Source: Clostridiales bacterium (GTDB taxonomy: Bacteria; Bacillota; Clostridia; Christensenellales; Borkfalkiaceae). From it: a stretch of 32,426 nucleotides of DNA. The DNA is taken from assembly GCA_015069615.1 (NCBI GenBank), contig SVIF01000016.1:1-32426 (forward strand), read 5' to 3'. The position numbers and the translations under genes were made by a program. This document shows, one piece after another, positions 26,603 to 32,426 of the stretch. The first letter of the stretch is position 1. Every line of letters begins with the position of its first letter. A model generated the notes under the pieces. It worked only from the letters and a program-made list of their open reading frames with translations, was not told the DNA's origin and did no database searches.

Positions 26603-29518
26603 GTTATCCCACGCGTCGTTTTGTTCTTTCATCAAAGTAAGCGCTATGCGTGCGCGCCCCCAATGGTTTTCGGAGAAGCTGAATTCGGTACCCGTAGTTC
26701 TATCCCCCCAAATACTCCAATCGGGACAATGCGGAAGGGCAAAACTACCCACACCGTTTTGGTTACTTAAATTCACGTTATATTCAAAGTTCCAATGCAA
26801 AATTAGGGGCATACCCGTTGCGCGTTGGGCTTTGGATACCGCCATGTACCATTCTAACATATCTTGATAGGTCATATCGGGGTAAACGCCGTTTTCTTCC
26901 GCGCAGGTTTCGGATAATCCCGCGTTGAACTCATCCCCCACCATCACCATACCGTTGGAAAGGGTTGCGTTGCGGTATTTACTGTGCTGAATTGCCGTTT
27001 CACCGTAGGTATAACTCATACCCGATTCCCCAACGTAGCAGGTGGCTTTGATATCCTTACTCATACGGATAATAAACGCGTAGTATTCTTCAATGGTATC
27101 CATATCAATGCGGTCGCTATACGCTCCGCCCGTGGTTTCCGCCGTTACGCCGTAACTATCCATCATGGCTTGCACGGAAGCGGGGTCTTCGTAATACTGT
27201 TTTCTAAGGTCGCTGGCAATTTTATCTTTTTGTTCGTCCGAAATATTTCCGGCCGCCTTTTGCACCTTGTCGATCAGTTGAACGAGTTCGGCAGAGAAAT
27301 ACAAGTGTACGGAAACGGCGTTCATCCCGTCAGGATTCAGCAAATCCAACATTTCACGGTGTTGCACTTCGGTATCGTGCCCCCAACTATTTTCGTTGCG
27401 TTGGTGCCATTGGGAATTACGCAAAATGCTATCCCCACTACCGATTACGCGGTTGTAACCCACGTTGTAGCTTTCAATCAAGGCTACCCAATCTTTACGG
27501 AAGGAAGCCGCGTGGTTGGAGGTAATTTCGCTACCGCCGTGGTCAAGCGAAAGGTTCATTTCGTTGCCCATTTCCCACATAAACAGCGCGGGGTGATCGT
27601 TTAATTCTTCCAAGAAACGGGTTTGGTATGCCATAGACCAGTTATACGCTTCGGTGCCTTTAATAAACACGTCCTTCGGGGTGGCGCTACCCTTGCTTTC
27701 ATCGTAGAAAATACCCGTAATGATTTCTTCCTTGGGGCATTCCTTACCCGCGTGTACGTGGTATTCGTTTTTCGCCCACAGTTGGTATGCGCTTGCGGAG
27801 AAGAATACCGAAGGAATAATCCCGATATTCAGTTCGGCCGCTTTGTTGAATAAGCGCTTCCAAAGGTACCACGCTTCATCCGCTTTTTTGCCAATGGAAC
27901 CGTCCTCCTCTAAATAGCACGCTTCCCACCACCAACCGTAGAAGAATCCACCCGCAACGCGGATTGCTTTACAGTTATATTTGGCAAGTTCTTCAAGTCC
28001 GCGCAGGCTATCTTGCACCTTTTCTTCCACGATATCGCCTACTTCGTAGTTCGCAGCGTAATCCCCCATCAGGTCTTCACCGCCTACGTAGAAGCAGTTT
28101 TGCCATAGGTCGAAGTAGTTTACACCCTGCCACTCAATCACTTTGCCGTTGTAGGTCATATCGTAGTTGCCGTTCAGTTTTAAGCCGCCGCTAGTACCCG
28201 TTAACAGGTTGGTGGTTAGGGGCTTTAAGCTTAAAAATCCATCTTGCGCGCTGATATTATAGCAATCGGATTCGGGGTATTCGGTTACGGTAATCGCGCC
28301 GCCTTCTTCCGCGTAGCGATCTACTTCGGTGGAAAGAATTAAATCCCCCGTAAACACCGCAAGCCCCTCGCTTTCAGTAGGCGCTTCCCCAAAGTAGAAA
28401 ATATCGTCCCCCTTTAAGCCCGTTACCGTGTAGCTGAATTCGGGATGGGGCGCGTATAATTCCTTTTGGATATTATCCGCTTTAATGATTAAACGCGCCT
28501 TTCTCACGGTTAATACCGCGGAAAGAGAACGCGATGCGTCCCCAAGGGTTACGGTTGCCGTTACCCCGTATTTGCCGGGCTTTTTTACACCCGTTTCTAC
28601 GTCGTACACGCCCGCGTTATCTTCTAAGGTGGTTTCGGGGTTTACCGCATAAACCACTTGCGCGCCCTCGGGTAAATTTTTGACTTCTAACTTAATATTT
28701 TCACCGTTATACGTTTTGGTGGAGTTGTTAAAGGTTACTTCGCTAAGTAATTCTTCATCCGTGGGGCCAACGGGTTCGTCGGGCTCGGTGGGAACGCTGG
28801 GCGTTACCGAAGGAATTACCGAAGGAATTGCGCTGGGAATTACGGAAGGCGCAATGCTAGGCGCTACCGAAGGAATTGCGCTAGGAATTACGGAAGGCGC
28901 AATGCTAGGAGCAACACTAGGAACTACCGAAGGCGCAATGCTAGGAATTACGCTAGGTACTACCGAAGGCACAACCGAAGGAATTACGCTGGGCGCAACA
29001 CTAGGAACTACCGAGGGTACAACGCTAGGAATTACGCTAGGTTCTACCGAAGGAATTACGCTAGGCGTTACCGAAGGTGCTACACTAGGCACAACCGAAG
29101 GAATAACGCTGGGAATTACGCTAGGTACTACCGAAGGAATTACGCTAGGCTCAACGCTAGGAGCAACCGTAGGAATAACGCTAGGAGCAACCGTAGGAAT
29201 AACGCTAGGCGCTACCGAAGGTGCTACACTAGGCACAACCGAAGGAATAACGCTGGGAATTACGCTAGGTTCTACCGAAGGTACAACGCTAGGTGCTACC
29301 GAAGGCACTACGCTAGGTACTACCGAAGGAAGTACGGAAGGCACAACCGAAGGCGCCACCGAAGGCGCAACCGTGGGTTGCGTGCTAACGCTTACCGAAA
29401 CCGAAGGGGTTACGGTAAGGGTTGGGATTACCGAAGGGGTAGGATCTTTCCTCATAGAACAAGCCGTAAACGTAAAAGCAAGCGCTACGAAAGAAATAAG
29501 GGCAACCAGTTTTTTCAT
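26591..29518 (-). CDS. Surface lipoprotein: Pro-Ser-Val stalk, MBG-like domains and GH-A-type glycoside hydrolase
   Basis: 975 residues, ATG with AAGGAG 7 bases upstream. Residues 1-20 are a lipoprotein signal ending FTAC (Cys20). Residues 48-243 are 49 tandem four-residue units, mostly PSV-x (x = Ile, Val, Ala, Glu, Thr), a likely wall-spanning stalk. Residues about 261-433 are two MBG/YDG-type beta domains (TKTYNGENIKL; ADNIQKELYAPHPEFSYTVTGLKGDD). Residues about 435-960 resemble a clan GH-A TIM barrel: WQGVNYFDLWQ, SLRGLEELAKYNCKAIRV, ALFMWEMGNEMN (probable acid/base Glu653) and CYVGESG (probable nucleophile Glu831). The closest family is probably GH5-like, but the substrate is unknown. 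It is paralogous to the next gene upstream. Its last codons coincide with a repeat end. Confidence 0.8.
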   Translation of the reverse strand: MKKLVALISFVALAFTFTACSMRKDPTPSVIPTLTVTPSVSVSVSTQPTVAPSVAPSVVPSVLPSVVPSVVPSVAPSVVPSVEPSVIPSVIPSVVPSVAPSVAPSVIPTVAPSVIPTVAPSVEPSVIPSVVPSVIPSVIPSVVPSVAPSVTPSVIPSVEPSVIPSVVPSVVPSVAPSVIPSVVPSVVPSVIPSIAPSVVPSVAPSIAPSVIPSAIPSVAPSIAPSVIPSAIPSVIPSVTPSVPTEPDEPVGPTDEELLSEVTFNNSTKTYNGENIKLEVKNLPEGAQVVYAVNPETTLEDNAGVYDVETGVKKPGKYGVTATVTLGDASRSLSAVLTVRKARLIIKADNIQKELYAPHPEFSYTVTGLKGDDIFYFGEAPTESEGLAVFTGDLILSTEVDRYAEEGGAITVTEYPESDCYNISAQDGFLSLKPLTTNLLTGTSGGLKLNGNYDMTYNGKVIEWQGVNYFDLWQNCFYVGGEDLMGDYAANYEVGDIVEEKVQDSLRGLEELAKYNCKAIRVAGGFFYGWWWEACYLEEDGSIGKKADEAWYLWKRLFNKAAELNIGIIPSVFFSASAYQLWAKNEYHVHAGKECPKEEIITGIFYDESKGSATPKDVFIKGTEAYNWSMAYQTRFLEELNDHPALFMWEMGNEMNLSLDHGGSEITSNHAASFRKDWVALIESYNVGYNRVIGSGDSILRNSQWHQRNENSWGHDTEVQHREMLDLLNPDGMNAVSVHLYFSAELVQLIDKVQKAAGNISDEQKDKIASDLRKQYYEDPASVQAMMDSYGVTAETTGGAYSDRIDMDTIEEYYAFIIRMSKDIKATCYVGESGMSYTYGETAIQHSKYRNATLSNGMVMVGDEFNAGLSETCAEENGVYPDMTYQDMLEWYMAVSKAQRATGMPLILHWNFEYNVNLSNQNGVGSFALPHCPDWSIWGDRTTGTEFSFSENHWGRARIALTLMKEQNDAWDNGTL
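28790..29377 (-). repeat. 12-bp tandem array encoding the PSV-x stalk
   Basis: 49 in-frame 12-bp units encode PSV-x. Serine codons alternate between AGC/AGT and TCG/TCC types. Longer exact blocks are nested within: 29069-29126 and 29213-29270 are identical over 58 bp and offset by 144 bp, exactly 12 units, indicating recent block duplication. Confidence 0.9.
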
Positions 29519-29552
29519 TGTTTTTCTCCTTAAAAATTATATTTTTAGGGAT

Positions 29553-29579
29553 ACGGCGCACGCGATATGCGTGCGCCGT
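29553..29579. other. Strong hairpin in the 5' untranslated region of the glycosidase lipoprotein
   Basis: A perfect 11-bp stem (ACGGCGCACGC with GCGTGCGCCGT, loop GATAT) lies 35 bases before the ATG. The T-rich tract follows on the plus strand, where no gene ends. It may be an antisense-blocking terminator or an mRNA-protecting structure. Confidence 0.6.
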
Positions 29580-29607
29580 TAGTTTTTATCTTTTGGATTC
29601 TCCACTA

Positions 29608-29644
29608 AGCCCGTCAAAGTAGGTAGGCGAAGAATGACAAGTTG
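29608..29644. repeat. 37-bp module, copy B
   Basis: It differs by one base from 26532-26568. It marks the left border of the repeat block downstream of the partial glycosidase paralog. Confidence 0.8.
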
Positions 29645-29670
29645 ATAAGCGAGCAAGTATGATTACTCGC

Positions 29671-29756
29671 TATTATGCTAAAAAAGCGTAGGAACGAGTT
29701 ATGCAAGGCTCGCTATTATGCTAAGAAAGCGTAGAAACAAGTTATGCAAGGCTCGC
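29671..29756. repeat. Two tandem 43-bp hairpin modules
   Basis: Units 29671-29713 and 29714-29756 start TATTATGCTAA and end ATGCAAGGCTCGC with a few differences. Each contains CGAG (or CAAG) and CTCG arms around TTATGCAAGG. A third copy precedes palindromic copy 4 (29899-29933). Confidence 0.8.
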
Positions 29757-29767
29757 ACTTTCTCAAA

Positions 29768-29887
29768 GGCGGTTTAGAAGCAAGCAAGACAAGGAAGTCC
29801 GAGCGGTTTGGGGCGGAAGTATACTTATCGTATTCAACGGTCCAAACCGCGACGGCTGACACAGTATTGCGCCGCTTATAAAGCGCC
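29768..29887. repeat. 120-bp imperfect palindromic repeat, copy 3
   Basis: It has the same ends as copies 1 and 2 (GGCGGTTTAGAAGCAAGCAAG at the left, AGTATTGCGCCGCTTATAA at the right) but a different middle. The middle is again self-complementary: GCGGTTTGG on the left faces CCAAACCGC on the right in the same register from both ends. Confidence 0.8.
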
Positions 29888-29898
29888 GTAAAAGATGG

Positions 29899-29941
29899 TA
29901 AGAAAGCGTAGAAACGAGTTATGCAAGGCTCGCACTTTCTC
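29899..29941. repeat. 43-bp hairpin module, third copy
   Basis: TAAGAAAGCGTAGAAACGAG...CTCGCACTTTCTC repeats the unit at 29722-29764. Together with the palindrome that follows, it forms a tandem unit of about 175 bp present twice (29722-29887 and 29899-30063). Confidence 0.8.
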
Positions 29942-29944
29942 AAA

Positions 29945-30063
29945 GGCGGATTAGAAGCAAGCAAGACAAGGCTCGCTTAGGAATTCAGACGAGATAAACC
30001 TTGTTGGTTATCGAGGTTGAATTCCGTAGCAGTAACGAAGTATTGCGCCGCTTATAAAGCGCC
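29945..30063. repeat. 119-bp imperfect palindromic repeat, copy 4
   Basis: Conserved ends again, with a third middle sequence: GGAATTCA on the left faces TGAATTCC on the right. A central GATAAACC/GGTTATC region surrounds TTGTT. It ends two bases before the stop codon of the paralogous glycosidase gene. Confidence 0.8.
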
Positions 30064-30065
30064 GC

Positions 30066-32426
30066 TTAATTGTAAGCGTTGGGGTGCGCCTCATCCCACG
30101 CATCATTCGCCGCCTTCACTTCGGTAAGCATACAAAGCGCCTTGCCAAAGTGGCTTAAAGATACGCTGAATTCGGTGGCGGTGCTTCTATCACCCCAATA
30201 ATTCAGTTGGTTAATTTTTTTATCGTCGTTCAAGCGGTTAATGTTAGCGGAATATTCGTAGTTCCAGTACAATACTAAGGGTAAGCCCGTTGCTTGTTGC
30301 GCTTTGCTTACCGCCATATAGTAATCCAGCATATCTTGGTAGGTGGCATCCGGATAATATCCGTTTTCTTCTGCGTAGGTTTCGGAAAGCCCGGGGTTTA
30401 ACTTATCCCCTTCAATCACCAACCCGTTGGAAAGCACGCTGTTGCGGTACTTACTGTGCTGTAAAACGGTTTCGCCGTAGGTAAACCCGGGGCCGCATTC
30501 CCCAACGTAGCAAGTGGACTTAAAGTTTTTAGAAGCGGTAATTAAGGTGTCAAACAACTCCTCTAGCGTATCGATGTCCGTCATTACGTCGTTAAACTTA
30601 TCCGTAAAGCCTTGGAATACGCCGTTTTCATCTACGTAGCCCCTTTCCTTCATAATTGCTACAACGGAATCGGGGTCTTCGTAATACTTTTTACGCCATT
30701 CGCTGGCAATTGCGTCTAATTCCGCGTTGGTGGGATTGTTGTGCGTTAGCTTATACTCCGCTTGTTCTGCGGAAATCAACACGTTTAAGGAAGTATTGGT
30801 GTAAATGTGCGAAGAAACCGCGGTGATGCCGGGGTTTAATTCTTCCAAAATTTGCGTGTGCTGTCTGTAGGTATCGTGCGTCCATCCGCCGCCGTGTCTT
30901 AAATTGTATTGCGAGCCACGAAGGACTGCATCCCCACTACCAATCACACGGTTATAGCCAATGTTTGCCGCAGCAATTTGTTCTACCCAAATTCTTCTAC
31001 CGCGAATCAGCACGTCCGAAGTCAACCCGTCTTCGCTATGGTCAACCGCCAAGTTCCATTCGTTGCCTTGTTCCCACATAAACAACGCGGGGTGATCGTT
31101 AAAGTTTTCAATCAATAAATTTTGATACCACTGCGTAAATTTGAAGGATTCGGAATCGGTGTTGATTAAACAATCCTCCAAAGTTTCCCCTGGGAACAGT
31201 TTATATTGGTTATGCGTCCAGAACACCGAAGGAATTAAGCCGATTCCCACCGATGCCGCCTTATTGAAGAGACGATGCATCACATATATTGCTTCTTCTG
31301 CCTTTTTACCAACTTGGAAGGAGTCGGTTGCTTCATCGTAATCCATAAAGCAAGATTGCCACCAGTTGTGATAGAAGAAGGACGCGCTGAAACGAATTGC
31401 TTTTACGTTGTAGGAAGCAAGTTCTTCCAAACCGCGCAAACTTTCTTGTACCCAATCTTCTACAATCTTACCCGTGTTATAGTTAAAGCAGTTTTGCCAC
31501 AAGTCAAAGTAGTTTACACCCTGCCAAGTAACCACTTGACCGTTGTAGGTCATTTCGTAGTTCCCGTTCATCTTTAGCCCGCCACTGGTACCGCGAATCA
31601 GTTTAGTAACTAAGGGCGCAATGGTTAAAGACCCTTCGGTAAATCTAATGTTATAGCAGTCGGATTCGGGAACGGAGATTGCGGTAATACTGCCACCGAT
31701 TTCCGAATAACGGTCTACACTGGCTTCTAATATTAAATCCCCCGTAAATACGGCGTAAGCAAAGGTTTTGGGATTGAAAGGTTCTTCTTCGGGAACTTCT
31801 TCTGGATTTTCGCCTTCAGGAATTTCGCCTTCGGGGGTTTCACCGCCTTCTTCCACATTTTCTTCGGGTGCAGGTTCGGGCGTGGGTAACAGTTCTTCGG
31901 GAATTTCCCCCAAATAGAACACGTCGTCCCCCTTTAATCCCGTGATTGTATAAGTAAATTCGGGATGAGGCGCGTATAATTCCTTTTGCACGTTATCAAT
32001 TGCAATAACTAAAGTTGTCTTTCTAATGGTTAATTTTGCGGAAAGTTCACGGGTAAGTCCGTTCATATGAACGGTGGCTTTTACAGCGTATATGCCTGGC
32101 TTTTTTACGCCTAATTCTAAATCGTATACGCCCGCGTTATCTAAACCGGAGTTCGCTTCGTCTATTTCATAAACAACTTCTGCACCTACGGGCAAATTAG
32201 ACACCGTAAGTTTTTGGTATTCCCCGTTATAGTTTTTGCTAACGTTATTAAACGTTACCAACGCCATTTTTTCTTCATCCGTAAGGGGAACGCTAGGCAC
32301 AACACTGGGGATAACACTGGGTTCTACGCTGGGTTGAACGGAAGGTATTACGCTGGGAATTACCGAAGGGGTAACACTAGGTGCAATACTGGGTGCAACG
32401 CTGGGTTCTACGCTGGGCTGAACGGA
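30066..32426 (-). CDS. Paralogous Pro-Ser-Val-stalk glycoside hydrolase, N-terminus beyond the window
   Basis: 786 residues are visible; the frame is open to the right edge, so the signal peptide lies outside. The visible part starts inside a PSV-x stalk (with Gln and Glu as well as Ile, Val, Ala), which continues to about 32289. MBG-like beta domains follow (NYNGEYQKL; DNVQKELYAPHPEFTYTITGLKGDD). They contain an extra Pro/Glu-rich acidic insert (EELLPTPEPAPEE ... EEVPEEEP) absent from the neighbour. The GH-A-like barrel has GVNYFDLWQNCF, ALFMWEQGNEWN (acid/base Glu) and CYVGECGPG (nucleophile Glu). It is clearly homologous to the 26591-29518 gene along its length, implying tandem duplication, but well diverged. 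An apparent GTG start at 32300 lies inside the repeat and is not real. Confidence 0.8.
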   Translation of the reverse strand, partial: SVQPSVEPSVAPSIAPSVTPSVIPSVIPSVQPSVEPSVIPSVVPSVPLTDEEKMALVTFNNVSKNYNGEYQKLTVSNLPVGAEVVYEIDEANSGLDNAGVYDLELGVKKPGIYAVKATVHMNGLTRELSAKLTIRKTTLVIAIDNVQKELYAPHPEFTYTITGLKGDDVFYLGEIPEELLPTPEPAPEENVEEGGETPEGEIPEGENPEEVPEEEPFNPKTFAYAVFTGDLILEASVDRYSEIGGSITAISVPESDCYNIRFTEGSLTIAPLVTKLIRGTSGGLKMNGNYEMTYNGQVVTWQGVNYFDLWQNCFNYNTGKIVEDWVQESLRGLEELASYNVKAIRFSASFFYHNWWQSCFMDYDEATDSFQVGKKAEEAIYVMHRLFNKAASVGIGLIPSVFWTHNQYKLFPGETLEDCLINTDSESFKFTQWYQNLLIENFNDHPALFMWEQGNEWNLAVDHSEDGLTSDVLIRGRRIWVEQIAAANIGYNRVIGSGDAVLRGSQYNLRHGGGWTHDTYRQHTQILEELNPGITAVSSHIYTNTSLNVLISAEQAEYKLTHNNPTNAELDAIASEWRKKYYEDPDSVVAIMKERGYVDENGVFQGFTDKFNDVMTDIDTLEELFDTLITASKNFKSTCYVGECGPGFTYGETVLQHSKYRNSVLSNGLVIEGDKLNPGLSETYAEENGYYPDATYQDMLDYYMAVSKAQQATGLPLVLYWNYEYSANINRLNDDKKINQLNYWGDRSTATEFSVSLSHFGKALCMLTEVKAANDAWDEAHPNAYN
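32289..32426 (-). repeat. 12-bp tandem array encoding the second PSV-x stalk (partial)
   Basis: About 11 PSV-x units are visible before the frame leaves the window. TCCGTTCAGCCCAGCGTAGA and a near copy (TCCGTTCAACCC...) show block repetition like that in the neighbouring gene. Confidence 0.85.

Larger units (their letters stand above)
29519..30065. other. 547-bp repeat-filled spacer between the two glycosidase paralogs
   Basis: No gene is seen. From left to right it holds an 11-bp hairpin (29553-29579), the 37-bp module (29608-29644), a GCGAG/CTCGC hairpin (29648-29670), 43-bp hairpin modules, and palindromic copies 3 and 4. Open frames here arise from the repeats. The promoter of the 26591-29518 gene must lie within it or further upstream; no good hexamer pair was found. 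Confidence 0.7.

Noticed and set aside
28680-29582. A 300-residue plus-strand open frame rich in TEG-ITLG repeats, opposite the PSV stalk
   Set aside because: It is the complement of the 12-bp array, has no ribosome site, and its non-repeat parts resemble no protein. The minus strand has a signal peptide, domains and a good ribosome site.
29716-29964. An 82-residue minus-strand open frame with repeated SNPPLRKCEP-like segments
   Set aside because: It is read from the tandem repeat units and has no start signal.
32298-32300. GTG as the start of the second glycosidase gene
   Set aside because: The frame stays open through more PSV-x units to the window edge, so the GTG is an internal valine codon.

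Overview
The window looks like a chromosomal segment of an uncultured spore-forming Bacillota, most likely of class Clostridia. The reasons are the rpoB-rpoC-rpsL-rpsG-fusA-tuf order, metG-tatD-rsmA, an RqcP (YabO) homologue, a class III fructose-1,6-bisphosphatase, the spore maturation pair spmA/spmB, consensus sigma-A promoters and strong GGAGG ribosome sites. The placement is inferred from gene content only; no 16S rRNA is present.

Layout. 1-3320 (minus): metG, tatD and the start of rsmA, transcribed from one promoter, with metG/tatD joined as TAATG. 3384-4527 (plus): spmA and spmB, overlapping. 4639-6507 (minus): class III FBPase (fbp) with its own promoter. 6604-9098 (plus): galactokinase and a gene in which ComF is fused to a GNAT acetyltransferase. 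9232-11428 (minus): mscL then glyQS. 11429-11935: a non-coding block with two copies of a 119-bp palindromic repeat. 11936-16607 (minus): rpsL, rpsG, fusA, tuf. 16659-24984 (minus): rpoC and rpoB, with rpoB starting from a perfect consensus promoter. 25023-26413 (plus): rqcP and ispDF. 26591-32426 (minus): two paralogous cell-surface lipoprotein glycosidases, the second running off the window, separated by 547 bp of repeats.

Most of the window is core information processing: RNA polymerase beta and beta', ribosomal proteins S12 and S7, EF-G, EF-Tu, two aminoacyl-tRNA synthetases, RsmA and RqcP. A few metabolic genes are added (gluconeogenesis, galactose, isoprenoids). Convergent gene pairs are separated by strong hairpins that serve both strands (4533-4579, 9173-9204, 26471-26516).

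The accessory signals are: (1) a family of 119-120 bp intergenic elements (four full copies, one solo end), each a full-length imperfect palindrome with conserved ends and a variable but still self-complementary middle; (2) tandem GH-A-type glycosidase lipoproteins on Pro-Ser-Val-X stalks; (3) an unusually large RpoB (about 1497 aa) with an expanded region made of degenerate repeats; (4) the ComF-GNAT fusion; (5) a structured-looking 200-nt rpsL-rpsG intergenic region. The palindromic repeat family is the best candidate for something undescribed.
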